Of a DNA stretch of 64,000 nucleotides, positions 1 to 9,448 are shown piece after piece. The position numbers and the translations under genes are program-made. Numbering within the stretch: the stretch's first letter is position 1; every line of letters starts with the position of its first letter. The notes beneath the pieces are model-generated. The model saw only the letters and a list, made by a program, of their open reading frames with translations. It was not told the origin of the DNA and did not search any database. Source of the DNA: Dielma sp000508965 (GTDB lineage Bacteria; Bacillota_I; Bacilli_A; Erysipelotrichales; Erysipelotrichaceae); the NCBI GenBank assembly GCA_000508965.1, contig BAHV02000010.1:248001-312000 (forward strand), given 5' to 3'.

Positions 1-327
1 GAAGCTAATGATCTTGAAGTGATCCATTCATTGATTAAAGAGAATGATATTGATATGAATGATTCAATTTTGGCCGGTCTTGATGCAGCGATTAACACAG
101 TAAATGATTATGAATTATTTACAAGTAAAGCATTTGATCATGGCACTGAAGCCCGCTCATTGCTGCAGGACGCTTTGGTTGATGATGCTAAGGCAGCCCG
201 CCAGCAGGTGATTGAACTGATCAACGCAGGCTCATCCAGAGATGAAGCACTAAATCAGCTGATTAATGACCAAATTTATGATGAATGGTATAGCAGGCTT
301 AAAACGGAGTTAGAAAAGCTGATATAG
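1..327 (+). CDS. C-terminal end of an unidentified protein, possibly an ABC solute-binding protein
   Basis: The reading frame is open from the first base, so the true start lies outside the window; 108 residues and a stop are visible. The segment is mostly helical and acidic, with an Ala/Arg/Gln-rich stretch and a helix ending in Leu-Glu-Lys-Leu-Ile. Such C-terminal helices are common in extracellular sugar-binding lipoproteins of ABC importers, but no diagnostic motif is visible, so that is only a guess. The next gene, a sensor GGDEF/EAL protein, starts 13 bases downstream with its own ribosome-binding site, so the two are probably co-transcribed. A periplasmic-type binding protein feeding a Cache-type sensor would make sense, but this is inference. 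Confidence 0.4.
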   Translation, partial: EANDLEVIHSLIKENDIDMNDSILAGLDAAINTVNDYELFTSKAFDHGTEARSLLQDALVDDAKAARQQVIELINAGSSRDEALNQLINDQIYDEWYSRLKTELEKLI

Positions 328-339
328 GAAGGTGCAGAT

Positions 340-3306
340 ATGCGGTTAAGAAAGTCGTCAATTACTGACAGAACATTGTTGATGATGATAATAGTCGTAC
401 TGATTCAGTCAGTAATTTTCGCTGCGACTTTACTGAATGGTGATATTGTTGAGAAAACTAATCAGAATGCTTTTGATACAATGAATGAAAAGGTAACCAA
501 CCGCCGTACCTATTTAGAAAATGATATGATTCAGCGCTGGAGCAATCTTGAATCTAAGTCAGCAATGATGGCTGATAAAATCATCGATTATCTTGACGAA
601 CAGCAGTTAACCATTAATGAAATAGCGAAAAATACTTCAGCCGCAGTGCCGCTGATTGATGCAATGAGCGAGGATATTATCAGTATCCTGCGAACCAATC
701 AAGTAACCGGCGCATTTTTAATATTGGGCAATGACAGCAGTGACACGGTTCAGACAAATGGTATCTATCTGCGGGATATGGACCCAATCGCAAACCCAAA
801 TGATAATTCTGATCTGCTTTGTCTAAGGGCTCCGGCAAGTATCACTGAAGGGTTAAATATCCCTTTAGATATTTATTGGAATCCTCAGTTTCAGTTTGAT
901 GAGAATGATAAAAGTGATAACTTTTATTATCGTGTTTTATCCGTAGCGGCCCAAAACCTGCAGGCAGCGCATAAAGACCTGGGTTATTGGAGTGCGAGTG
1001 CTACGGACAGTAACGGTGTAGATGTCATATTGTATACGCTGCCGCTCCTGGATCATGAAGGCAATGTGCTCGGTATTCTTGGTGTTGATGTATCGCTTGA
1101 TTATTTAAAAAGTCTGATGCCGTCCAAGGAATTAAACAGCAATGCTTCTTATCTGTTAGCTAAAATTTCGAATCAAACCGCTCAACTGGAATATATTGCC
1201 GCCAGCGGTCCGCTGTATACGAATATATTTCATAGTGAACCCACTGTCTCGATTCTTGATAAAACAAATTATATCAACGCGTTTGAATTTGAAACCGAAG
1301 ATAATAATCAGATTTATGGCAATGTACAATTGCTTTCTTTATACAATACAAACTCACCATATGCTGATGATTCATGGGTTTTAGTCGGTTTGATGCGCGG
1401 TCAGGATCTGAAATTTTTCACCAATGAATTATATAAATCGTGTCTGATTGCCAGTCTGCTTTCATTTGCGGTATTATTTGGTGTTATCTTGGTATTGAGC
1501 CGATCGTTTACTCTTCCGATTCGAAAACTGGCTAAAGAGGTTAAGAATTTTAATCCAAATGAACCAGTGAAATTAAATCCAACGAATATCCTTGAAATCG
1601 ATAACTTAAGTAACGCAATCGAAGAGCTGAGCCGTGATGTGGCTGAAACCGCCTCTTCCTTTGACAGGATTATTTCAATGACCAGCTATCCATTCAGCGC
1701 TTTTGAATACTATACCGATCAGGAACGCTTCTTCTGCACTGATCAGCTATTAGATACGATCGGCATTAGAGATGTCCAGCTGCAGATTAAAAATAAGGAA
1801 GATTTGATTTATCTGCTTGAACTTTTGGATAAGCAATATCCTTCTACCCGTGTTGATAATCAGATCCGTATTTATCGAATTGCTGATGATATTGATCACA
1901 AACAGCGTTGGATACGCATGCATATCATGAAAGAAGCCAATCATATTTATGGTGTTGTAGAAAATGTCACCACTGAAATGTTGGAACTGCATAAGGCTGA
2001 ATATGAACGTGACCATGACGTACTGACCAGCTTATTAAATCGCCGGGCTTATACTGAAAGAATGAATAAATTATTTAAACAGCATGATCAGCTGAAGGTA
2101 GCGGCATTAGTCATGTCTGATTTAGATAATCTGAAATATATTAATGATACATTTGGTCATGACTGCGGTGATGATTATATCCGCTTGATGGCTAATGTGC
2201 TGAAGTCTTCTTATCCTCCTCAGCATTCTATTATCTCAAGAATTTCCGGTGATGAGTTCTTTGTATTCTTATATGGTTATGATACGAAAGAAGAAATTCA
2301 GAAAATACTCAGTGATTTTGAGAAGAATATGAATGGCTGCATCTGGAAATTACCGGACGGCAGTTTTAGTAAACTGCGGGCTACAACGGGTGTCGCATGG
2401 TATCCGAATGATGCGATTGAGTTAACTTCATTGACGAAGTATGCGGATTTCGCAATGTATCGGATGAAGCATACTCAAAAGGGCAGTTTGTATTTCTTTG
2501 ATCAGGAGGAATATGAAAATGATGCGTATCTGTTGCAGGCTAAGGAAGATTTGAATAAGCTGATTGATCAGGAAATGGTAGCTTATCAATTCCAGCCGAT
2601 CGTAGATGCTCATACAGGTGAGGTCTATGCGTATGAAGCGCTGATGCGTTCTAAATTGGCAGCCTTTATGAATCCTCTTGATATCTTGAGGATTGCCAGA
2701 GTGCAGTCAAAGCTTTATTTTATTGAGCATCTGACTTTCTTTAAGGCGATGGAAGATTATGTAAGACAACCGGGTTATGAAAAGTATCGGTTGTTTATCA
2801 ATACAATCGCAAATCAGGTTTTAACGGCAGAGGATATTGCGGAATTCAGCGCAAAATATTCAGATTATCTGCCTAATTTGGTGTTAGAAATCACAGAAGC
2901 TGAGAAGCTTGAGGATCGTCCGGCGAAAGAAAAACGCTGTTTAGTTGATAAATGGCATGCGAAGATTGCGGTTGATGATTATGGAACTGGTTATAATGGT
3001 GAATCTGTCTTGCTGCAGGTTGAACCAGACTTTATCAAGATTGACCGTTCAATCGTGCATAATATCAGTTTTGATGAGAATCGGCAGATTCTGCTTCAGA
3101 ATATTATTTCTTACTGCAAAGAAAATCATATTCTGATTATCGCTGAAGGTATTGAGAATGAGTTAGAAATGAAGATGCTGATCGATGCCGGCGTTGATTA
3201 CATGCAGGGCTTCTATTTGGCTCAGCCTGCTTATGAATTGCAGGATATCAGTGAGCAGAAGAAGCAGTTGATTCGTGAATATTATGAAACAAAAATAAAC
3301 CTCTGA
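340..3306 (+). CDS. Membrane sensor GGDEF/EAL protein (cyclic-di-GMP turnover)
   Basis: 988 residues. A transmembrane segment lies near residues 13-33, followed by an extracellular region of about 330 residues resembling a double-Cache sensor, a second membrane segment near 366-387, a HAMP-like linker, a PAS-like stretch and then paired catalytic domains. The GGDEF motif reads SGDEF (residues 636-640), a common functional variant. The EAL domain looks intact: EAL at 766-768, VDDYGTGY near 878, and AEGIE near 934 carry the usual metal and catalytic acids. Both diguanylate cyclase and phosphodiesterase activity are therefore possible; which dominates cannot be told. The start is supported by AGGAAGGTG just upstream. 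A hairpin overlapping the stop codon ends the transcript. Confidence 0.9.
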   Translation: MRLRKSSITDRTLLMMIIVVLIQSVIFAATLLNGDIVEKTNQNAFDTMNEKVTNRRTYLENDMIQRWSNLESKSAMMADKIIDYLDEQQLTINEIAKNTSAAVPLIDAMSEDIISILRTNQVTGAFLILGNDSSDTVQTNGIYLRDMDPIANPNDNSDLLCLRAPASITEGLNIPLDIYWNPQFQFDENDKSDNFYYRVLSVAAQNLQAAHKDLGYWSASATDSNGVDVILYTLPLLDHEGNVLGILGVDVSLDYLKSLMPSKELNSNASYLLAKISNQTAQLEYIAASGPLYTNIFHSEPTVSILDKTNYINAFEFETEDNNQIYGNVQLLSLYNTNSPYADDSWVLVGLMRGQDLKFFTNELYKSCLIASLLSFAVLFGVILVLSRSFTLPIRKLAKEVKNFNPNEPVKLNPTNILEIDNLSNAIEELSRDVAETASSFDRIISMTSYPFSAFEYYTDQERFFCTDQLLDTIGIRDVQLQIKNKEDLIYLLELLDKQYPSTRVDNQIRIYRIADDIDHKQRWIRMHIMKEANHIYGVVENVTTEMLELHKAEYERDHDVLTSLLNRRAYTERMNKLFKQHDQLKVAALVMSDLDNLKYINDTFGHDCGDDYIRLMANVLKSSYPPQHSIISRISGDEFFVFLYGYDTKEEIQKILSDFEKNMNGCIWKLPDGSFSKLRATTGVAWYPNDAIELTSLTKYADFAMYRMKHTQKGSLYFFDQEEYENDAYLLQAKEDLNKLIDQEMVAYQFQPIVDAHTGEVYAYEALMRSKLAAFMNPLDILRIARVQSKLYFIEHLTFFKAMEDYVRQPGYEKYRLFINTIANQVLTAEDIAEFSAKYSDYLPNLVLEITEAEKLEDRPAKEKRCLVDKWHAKIAVDDYGTGYNGESVLLQVEPDFIKIDRSIVHNISFDENRQILLQNIISYCKENHILIIAEGIENELEMKMLIDAGVDYMQGFYLAQPAYELQDISEQKKQLIREYYETKINL

Positions 3307-3325
3307 TGAGGTTTATTTTGTTTCA
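3286..3325 (+). terminator. Terminator overlapping the GGDEF/EAL stop codon
   Basis: A perfect 17-18-bp inverted repeat (arms around AAATAAACCTC and GAGGTTTATTT) has a 4-base loop that contains the TGA stop. The right arm is T-rich and runs into TTTCAGTAG. It probably also stops transcription arriving from the convergent minus-strand gene. Confidence 0.75.
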
Positions 3326-3362
3326 GTAGATTTTTTTCTTATATGAATTGTTTCTTAAATGA

Positions 3363-4067
3363 TTATTTAATGAATAAATGGCAAATTAATGCATACATTA
3401 TTGGGATGAACATGGCTGGTAAAAAGTTTGCGGCTTTGATTTTGGTGACTTTCAGCATATTTAAACCAATTCCAATTAAAAAAAGGCTGCCAACTGTCGA
3501 TACGGCAGCGATGATGTCAGAACTGAGCAGCGGCTGAAGCAGGGAGGCGCCAATCGTGAGTGTTCCCTGGTAAATGAAAACAAAGAGAGCGGAAAAGCCC
3601 ACGCCGATACCCAGCGTCATGCTCATCATGCAGGCACTGATGCCATCGATGATGCCTTTGGTGATCAGAATTGTATGATTTTGATTGATGCCTGCTTCAA
3701 GCGAACCGATGATCGCCATTGAGCCAATACAAAATAATAATGTAGCTTCAATCAAGCCCTGAGCGAATGGTTTATCTTTTGAATGGGTAAATAAGGTTTG
3801 CAGCTTTTCCGCAAGCCGTCTGAATTTACCATCGAGGTCAAAGTATTCACCTAGCGCTACCCCAATGATGATGGAGGTTAGAATCAGATAGATATGATCC
3901 AGCTGACTGCTGCCGGCAAAGCCCATGGCACAGACTAATAAGCCAAATGCTTCAAAGATACGCTCGCCGATTTTCTGCAATGTTTTACGATTTAATAAAC
4001 AGCCGATCAAAGTCCCTGCGAGAATCAGCAGACAGTTGACTGCGGCTCCGGTTAATAATGACAGCAT
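3363..4067 (-). CDS. DUF554 family membrane protein
   Basis: 234 residues with about six hydrophobic segments. The pattern matches DUF554 (YqgA/YdfK-like) proteins: an N-terminal hydrophobic helix followed by a Gly-rich GTLIGCLLNR turn, a central IGSLEAGIN motif, then KGIIDGISACMMS and a YQGTLTIGA-like segment. The biochemical role of this family is not firmly known; small-molecule transport is suspected. Length is normal for the family. It is transcribed alone and divergently from marR. A strong promoter and an AGGGGG ribosome-binding site precede the ATG. Confidence 0.85.
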   Translation of the reverse strand: MLSLLTGAAVNCLLILAGTLIGCLLNRKTLQKIGERIFEAFGLLVCAMGFAGSSQLDHIYLILTSIIIGVALGEYFDLDGKFRRLAEKLQTLFTHSKDKPFAQGLIEATLLFCIGSMAIIGSLEAGINQNHTILITKGIIDGISACMMSMTLGIGVGFSALFVFIYQGTLTIGASLLQPLLSSDIIAAVSTVGSLFLIGIGLNMLKVTKIKAANFLPAMFIPIMYALICHLFIK

Positions 4068-4091
4068 AGCACACCCCCTAAACTTATTTTT

Positions 4092-4120
4092 AATATACGC
4101 TTGCCCTTATTAACTGTCAA
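4092..4120 (-). promoter_or_regulatory. Sigma-A promoter of the DUF554 gene
   Basis: On the minus strand TTGACA (4120-4115) and TATATT (4097-4092) are separated by 17 bases, a near-perfect vegetative promoter 25 bases upstream of the DUF554 start codon. Confidence 0.75.
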
Positions 4121-4169
4121 GGGAACCTATGTTTGAATTGTGTGTTTTTGTGGTAATCTCACAAGTCTA

Positions 4170-4215
4170 TTGACTTTTTTAATTAGTTAACTATAATAAT
4201 TATTAACATAGTTAA
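4170..4215 (+). promoter_or_regulatory. Promoter and likely MarR operator for the marR-ABC operon
   Basis: TTGACT (4170-4175) and TATAAT (4192-4197) are spaced by 16 bases. The perfect palindrome TAGTTAACTA (4184-4193) overlaps the -10 box. A second dyad, TTAAC-ATA-GTTAA (4203-4215), lies where transcription should start. MarR proteins bind such dyads, so autorepression is likely. Confidence 0.65.
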
Positions 4216-4233
4216 ATATGTTAGAGGTGGACG

Positions 4234-4722
4234 ATGGAAGAGAATAAATTGCAGAAAGAATTGTTTAAGTCAATCATGCGTGTGAATAAAGCAATGGGAA
4301 AACGCCATTCTGCGTTAGGTGATTTACCGCAGGGTACTTTTGTGCTGCTTCATACAATCCTTGAAAATGGCCATCAGCTGGAATTCATTACCGATGAAGA
4401 GTTGATTGGAATGACGGTATCAGATCTTAGTGAAATTTTGTTGGTTTCACGTCCGGCAATCAGCCGTATGATCAATGAGCTTGAAAGGAAGGGATTCATT
4501 CAGCGTGTCAGTACATGCAGTGACCGCCGTCTGGTTTATGTATGCATTGCACCTTTAGGTAAGGAAGCTTTGCAGGCGGCATGGCATCGGGCTTATGAAG
4601 GTTTGAATGCTTTGATTGAAAAAATGGGAGAACAAGATATTAAAGAATTGATTCGCATTTTAAATAAACTGCATACCGCGGTTTATGAATTGGCGAATGA
4701 TGAAAGATTAGAAAGGAATTGA
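4234..4722 (+). CDS. MarR-family transcriptional regulator
   Basis: 162 residues with the winged-helix core of MarR proteins: TVSDLSEILLVSRPAISRMI is the recognition helix region, followed by the wing RKGFIQRVSTCSDRRLVYV with the conserved D-R-R. It is the first gene of an operon with two ABC-exporter half-transporters, and its TGA overlaps the next ATG (TGATG), which implies translational coupling. Regulators of this type usually repress an adjacent efflux pump and release DNA on binding a small molecule. Dyads between promoter and start codon are probable operators. The ligand is unknown. Confidence 0.9.
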   Translation: MEENKLQKELFKSIMRVNKAMGKRHSALGDLPQGTFVLLHTILENGHQLEFITDEELIGMTVSDLSEILLVSRPAISRMINELERKGFIQRVSTCSDRRLVYVCIAPLGKEALQAAWHRAYEGLNALIEKMGEQDIKELIRILNKLHTAVYELANDERLERN

Positions 4723-6956
4723 TGCTTATGATGAAACTAAAAAAGTTTTATAAGCCATTTTTAGTCAGTATGCTGGCTGCTGTTGTACTGCTGTTTGGTC
4801 AGGCAATGTGTGATTTGAAATTACCGGATACAATGTCTGATATTATTAATGTCGGTATTCAGCAGAATGGTATTGAACATGCGTCACCAGATGCTATCAG
4901 TGAACAGGGCATGACGTTAATGACATTGTTCATGAGTGAGGATGAAAAGGCCTCGGTGCTTGATGCTTATGATTTTATTGAAAAAGGCAGTGATGAGGCG
5001 ATTGCCAAGCATTATGCGAATGCTGCCGATATGAATGTATATCAAATTAATGAACAAGGAAAAGATGAGCGGGATGCGCTGGATGCAATCTTTGGCAACA
5101 GCTCATGGACCTTTATTAATGTGATGAAGCAGGTAGCGGCACAGTCTGCCCAAAGTGGTGTGGCTAATGCCGGCACGGATTTCTCGGTTGCGGATTTAGA
5201 TTTTAATCAAGTTTATGCAATGCTGCCAATGCTTCAGGCATTGCCTCAGGAAATGATTGATGAACAGCATGCTGCTGCGATGGCATTGCCTGAAACGACG
5301 AAAACGCAGACAAGCGCGGTCTTTGTGAAGCTGTTTTATGAAGAATTAGGAGCAGACGCGCAACAGATTCAATTTATGTATATATTGAAAAAAGGCGGCT
5401 TGATGCTGTTAGTAACACTGCTTGGTGTAATGGCTACGATTGCCGTAGGCTTATTAGCCAGCCGAATTGCTGCCGGTCTTGGCCGTGATTTGCGTAAGGC
5501 TATCTTTGAAAAGGTTGAAAGCTTCTCAAATGCTGAATTTGATAAATATTCAACATCTTCATTGATTACTCGTACTACGAATGATATCACTCAGGTACAG
5601 ACCTTGATCGTAATGGGCATTCGTATGATTTTCTATGCCCCGATCATGGGTATCGGCGGTATTGTCATGATTTCTTCAAAGAATTTATCTATGGTATGGA
5701 TTTTAGCATTATCGGTTGCGGCTTTACTGTGTCTGATTGCTTTTATCTTTGTGGTAGCGATGCCTAAATTCAATATCATGCAGAAGCTGTTGGATAAGCT
5801 GAATCTCGTTTCACGTGAGAATCTGACCGGTCAGCTTGTTATTCGTGCTTTTGGTTCTCAAGAGTTTGAAAAAGAACGCTTTGATAAAGCAAATAAGGAT
5901 TTGACCAAGAACAGCTTATTTGTTCAGCGGGTTATGGCGATGATGATGCCTTGTATGAATATTATCATGAACTTTACGACATTACTGATTGTTTGGGTCG
6001 GTGCGCATCAGATAGCTGCCAGTAATATGCAGGTTGGTGACATGATGGCGTTTATGCAATATGGTATTCAGATTATTATGTCATTCTTAATGATCAGTAT
6101 GATTTTTATTCTGATTCCTAGAGCAACGGTATCAGCCAATCGTATTTATGAAGTATTATCAACCCAGCCTTCAATTGTTGATCCTGAAACTGAAGCTAAA
6201 TTTAAGCAGGATCAAATGGGTGTTGTTGAATTTGATAATGTTTGTTTCCATTATGCTGGCGCTGAAAAGGATGTGCTGGAGAATGTATCCTTTGTCGCTA
6301 AACCGGGACAGACAACCGCATTTATCGGTTCGACAGGTTCAGGAAAATCCACATTGATCAATCTGATTCCGCGTTTCTATGATGTAACTGACGGATGTAT
6401 CAAGGTAAATGGTACGGATATCCGTAATATTTCTCAGCATCGTCTGCATGAACAGATAGGGTATGTACCGCAAAAGGGTGTTCTGCTCTCTGGTACGATT
6501 GATTCCAATCTGCGTTATGGACGCCCTGATGCAAGTGATGAGGAAATCAGAGAAGCAGCGGCGGTGGCTCAAGCTACTGATTTTATTGAAAAGAAGGAAG
6601 ACGGTTTTAATGCATTGATCGCCCAAGGCGGTACAAATGTATCAGGCGGTCAGAAACAGCGTTTATCAATTGCCCGCGCTTTAGCGACAAAGGCACCGAT
6701 TTTAATCTTTGATGATTCTTTTTCAGCTCTTGATTTTAAAACAGATGCTACATTGCGGGCAGCTTTACATGAGCACACAAGTGATGCGACAGTATTGATT
6801 GTGGCTCAGCGTGTATCAACCATCATGCATGCAGATCAGATTTTAGTTCTGGATCATGGTAAGGTAGTCGGCAAAGGTACGCATGAAGAATTGCTGAAGA
6901 ATTGCCCGACATATTATGAAATCGCATCTTCACAATTGTCAAAGGAGGAATTGTAA
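4722..6956 (+). CDS. ABC exporter half-transporter (degenerate-site partner)
   Basis: About 744 residues. The first membrane helix (residues ~10-30) is followed by a large extracytoplasmic insertion (~35-215), then the remaining transmembrane helices and a C-terminal ATPase domain. Walker A is GSTGSGKST near residue 536, the signature is VSGGQKQR, and Walker B reads ILIFDDSFSALD, with Asp in place of the catalytic Glu. In heterodimeric exporters such as BmrCD, LmrCD and TM287/288 this substitution marks the subunit contributing the degenerate ATP site. The next gene supplies the catalytic Glu, so the two form one transporter, probably a drug or peptide exporter. An upstream TTG is possible; the ATG at 4722 fits the GAAAGGA site better. 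Confidence 0.9.
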   Translation: MLMMKLKKFYKPFLVSMLAAVVLLFGQAMCDLKLPDTMSDIINVGIQQNGIEHASPDAISEQGMTLMTLFMSEDEKASVLDAYDFIEKGSDEAIAKHYANAADMNVYQINEQGKDERDALDAIFGNSSWTFINVMKQVAAQSAQSGVANAGTDFSVADLDFNQVYAMLPMLQALPQEMIDEQHAAAMALPETTKTQTSAVFVKLFYEELGADAQQIQFMYILKKGGLMLLVTLLGVMATIAVGLLASRIAAGLGRDLRKAIFEKVESFSNAEFDKYSTSSLITRTTNDITQVQTLIVMGIRMIFYAPIMGIGGIVMISSKNLSMVWILALSVAALLCLIAFIFVVAMPKFNIMQKLLDKLNLVSRENLTGQLVIRAFGSQEFEKERFDKANKDLTKNSLFVQRVMAMMMPCMNIIMNFTTLLIVWVGAHQIAASNMQVGDMMAFMQYGIQIIMSFLMISMIFILIPRATVSANRIYEVLSTQPSIVDPETEAKFKQDQMGVVEFDNVCFHYAGAEKDVLENVSFVAKPGQTTAFIGSTGSGKSTLINLIPRFYDVTDGCIKVNGTDIRNISQHRLHEQIGYVPQKGVLLSGTIDSNLRYGRPDASDEEIREAAAVAQATDFIEKKEDGFNALIAQGGTNVSGGQKQRLSIARALATKAPILIFDDSFSALDFKTDATLRAALHEHTSDATVLIVAQRVSTIMHADQILVLDHGKVVGKGTHEELLKNCPTYYEIASSQLSKEEL

Positions 6957-6957
6957 T

Positions 6958-8826
6958 ATGGCAAACTCCAGACCTGCAGGTGCAATGGGCGGCAGAGGAC
7001 CAATGGGCGGCGGTCATGGTCCGATGCGCGGTACTGTTGTGAAAGCTAAAGATTTTAAAGGTTCAATTAAGAAGCTATTACGCTATTTGAAGCCATATGC
7101 GCTTCAGCTGATCGTAGTTGTTATCTTCGCGATTGCCTCTACGGTATTTATGATTTTAGGGCCTAGTATTTTAGGTAATATCACAACCTTGATTTATGAA
7201 GGCTTAATGAATATTATCGGCGGCACTGGCATGGGCATTGATTTTGATGCTATTCTTAAAATTATTTGTCTGTTGATTGGCTTGTATTTAGCGAGCGCCT
7301 TATTTACATTTATTCAAAGCTGGATCATGAGCGGCGTAATCATGAAGCTTGGTTACAGCTTACGTAAAGATATTGAAGATAAGATGCATAAGCTGCCATT
7401 AAATTATTATGACACACGGAATTATGGTGAAATTTTAAGTCATATCACCAATGATGTAGATACGCTGGTAAACAGTCTGAATCAGAGTATTACCCAGGTA
7501 ATTACGTCTGTGACAAATGTTGTCGGTATGCTGATTATGATGCTTTTAATCAGTTGGAAAATGTCAGTAATCGCTATTTTGGTACTGCCGTTTTCATTAA
7601 TCTTGGTATTGTTTGTGGTTAAGCATACACAGAAGTATTTCCGCAGACAGCAGGAATATTTAGGTCATGTGAATGGGCATATTGAAGAAATGTATGGCAG
7701 TCATTTGATTGTAAAGGCATTTAATGGTGAAGCAGACAGTGTTGCACAATTTAATGATTTGAATAATCAGCTGTATGATGCTGGCTGGAAAGCTCAGTTC
7801 TCAAGCTCACTGATGATGCCAATCATGAATTTTATCAATAATATCGCTTATGTTATTGTTTGTATCATGGGTGGTTATTATGCCTCCATAGGTGTGATTA
7901 CGGTTGGTAACATTCAATCATTCATTCAGTATATGAAGCAGTCTACACAGCAGGTACAGCAGGTAGCTAATATCTCTAACGTACTCCAGCAGACAGCAGC
8001 GGCGGCTGAGCGTGTGTTTGAATATCTTGAAGAGCCGGAAGAAGAACCAGATACTGACTATCCGGTATCGGTGGATGACATTAAGGGGGAAGTTATTTTT
8101 GCCCATGTGCATTTTGGCTATAACCCTGAACAGATTATTATTAATGATTTTACAGCGAAGGTTGAACCAGGACAGAAAGTCGCAATCGTTGGGCCTACGG
8201 GTGCCGGCAAGACGACAATGATTAAATTGCTGATGCGTTTTTATGATGTCACACAGGGAGCTATCTGTGTGGACGGCTTAGATTTGAAGCAATTTAGAAG
8301 AAATGATCTGCGTTCATTATTCGGCATGGTGCTGCAGGATACATGGCTGTATAATGCATCAATTAAAGATAATATCCGTTATGGTAAGCAGAATGCCAGT
8401 GATGCAGAAGTTATTGAGGCCGCAAAAGCGGCTCAGGTTGATCACTTTGTCCGTACTTTACCTGATGGCTATGATATGATTTTAAATGAAGAAGCCAGTA
8501 ATATTTCACAGGGACAGAAACAGCTGCTGACCATAGCGCGTGCGATTCTCTGTGATCCAAAGATTTTGATTTTGGATGAAGCTACATCATCAGTTGATAC
8601 GCGTACTGAAATATTGATTCAGAAAGCGATGGATAATTTGATGAGAGGCAGAACAAGCTTTATTATTGCTCATCGTCTGTCAACTATTAAGGATGCAGAT
8701 ATGATTCTGTGTATGGATCATGGTGATATTGTGGAGAAAGGAACTCATGAGGAGCTGCTTGCTAAGGGTGGTTTCTATGCGAATCTATATAATTCACAAT
8801 TCTCTGACGGTGAGGAAGAGGAATAG
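6958..8826 (+). CDS. ABC exporter half-transporter (catalytic partner)
   Basis: 622 residues. A Gly/Met/Arg-rich N-terminal tail of about 35 residues precedes six transmembrane helices and an ATPase domain. Walker A is GPTGAGKTT near residue 412, Walker B is ILILDEATSSVD with the catalytic Glu, and the signature reads ISQGQKQLL rather than LSGGQ. The consensus Walker B and altered signature complement the preceding subunit, as in other heterodimeric exporters: its own Walker motifs pair with the intact signature of the partner. AAAGGAGGAA precedes the ATG. A longer frame upstream is open but overlaps the previous gene and lacks a ribosome-binding site. Expression is expected to be controlled by the MarR protein two genes upstream. 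Confidence 0.9.
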   Translation: MANSRPAGAMGGRGPMGGGHGPMRGTVVKAKDFKGSIKKLLRYLKPYALQLIVVVIFAIASTVFMILGPSILGNITTLIYEGLMNIIGGTGMGIDFDAILKIICLLIGLYLASALFTFIQSWIMSGVIMKLGYSLRKDIEDKMHKLPLNYYDTRNYGEILSHITNDVDTLVNSLNQSITQVITSVTNVVGMLIMMLLISWKMSVIAILVLPFSLILVLFVVKHTQKYFRRQQEYLGHVNGHIEEMYGSHLIVKAFNGEADSVAQFNDLNNQLYDAGWKAQFSSSLMMPIMNFINNIAYVIVCIMGGYYASIGVITVGNIQSFIQYMKQSTQQVQQVANISNVLQQTAAAAERVFEYLEEPEEEPDTDYPVSVDDIKGEVIFAHVHFGYNPEQIIINDFTAKVEPGQKVAIVGPTGAGKTTMIKLLMRFYDVTQGAICVDGLDLKQFRRNDLRSLFGMVLQDTWLYNASIKDNIRYGKQNASDAEVIEAAKAAQVDHFVRTLPDGYDMILNEEASNISQGQKQLLTIARAILCDPKILILDEATSSVDTRTEILIQKAMDNLMRGRTSFIIAHRLSTIKDADMILCMDHGDIVEKGTHEELLAKGGFYANLYNSQFSDGEEEE

Positions 8827-8831
8827 TTAAT

Positions 8832-8863
8832 AAAAGCCGGACATGACTGTGTGTTCGGCTTTT
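8832..8863. terminator. Bidirectional terminator after the ABC operon
   Basis: AAAAGCCG (8832-8839) pairs with CGGCTTTT (8856-8863), extended inward by ACA/TGT. The A-rich and T-rich flanks make it usable from both strands, serving the ABC operon and the convergent small gene whose stop it overlaps. Confidence 0.75.
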
Positions 8864-9068
8864 AATCAAGTAATGTATGAATTTCTTGTGATTCAGTTTC
8901 TTCAAGAATAAGCTGACGCAGCTGATCGATCAAAGCTTCTGATTTATGAGCGTGATATTGATCATAGAGCGCAAGGGCTTCTTGACTTGGGTTAAGATAA
9001 TAGAAACGAAATATTTTATGAATTCGCCGGGATTTCTCACTTTTTGATATAGTATCGAATAAACGCAT
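8862..9068 (-). CDS. Small hypothetical protein (68 aa)
   Basis: A 68-residue protein rich in charged residues, Tyr and Leu, with no cysteines or membrane segment; I do not recognise a family. It is predicted to be mostly helical, with a C-terminal acidic helix. CAGGAGG is spaced 7-8 bases before the ATG on the minus strand, which is good support for a real gene. It has its own terminator and stands between the ABC operon and a divergent HTH gene. Confidence 0.6.
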   Translation of the reverse strand: MRLFDTISKSEKSRRIHKIFRFYYLNPSQEALALYDQYHAHKSEALIDQLRQLILEETESQEIHTLLD

Positions 9069-9170
9069 AATAACCTCCTGATGTATAACAAGTCTGACAA
9101 GATTAATTAGAACTTATAAATATATTCTAACATAGGTACACTATACTTGTAAATGAAATGAGGATGGCCT

Positions 9171-9407
9171 ATGGAAGATCATGGAAAAATTATCATTAAA
9201 TTAGATGCTTTATTGAAAGCTTCTGGTTTGAGTAAGAATAAATTGAGTCATCGTGCTGAAATGCAGCGTTCTCAGATTAATAATTATTGTCAAAATAGGA
9301 TTACTCGCCTTGACATAGATGTGTTAGCTAGGATATGTAATACACTTGGCTGCACATTGAATGATTTGTTGGAATATATTCCGCCCGAGAATGAAGAAGA
9401 TAAATAA
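9171..9407 (+). CDS. Small XRE-type HTH regulator
   Basis: 78 residues that form essentially one Cro/C1-type helix-turn-helix: LDALLKASGLSKNKLSHRAEMQRSQINNYCQNRITRLDIDVLARICNTLGCTLNDLLEY, quoted here as a span at residues 9-65. The shape matches the YozG/XRE mini-regulators that end with a Leu-Leu-Glu helix. GAGGA precedes the ATG. It lies alone, divergent from the small gene at 8862-9068 and convergent with the cotJC remnant; its targets are unknown. Confidence 0.8.
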   Translation: MEDHGKIIIKLDALLKASGLSKNKLSHRAEMQRSQINNYCQNRITRLDIDVLARICNTLGCTLNDLLEYIPPENEEDK

Positions 9408-9410
9408 AAG

Positions 9411-9437
9411 ATACCCGCTGGAAGGCGGGTATTTGTG
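9411..9437. terminator. Terminator between the HTH gene and cotJC
   Basis: ATACCCGC (9411-9418) and GCGGGTAT (9425-9432) form an 8-bp stem with a 6-base loop. T-rich sequence follows on both strands, so it can end both the HTH gene and cotJC. Confidence 0.7.
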
Positions 9438-9448
9438 CTAAATATAGG

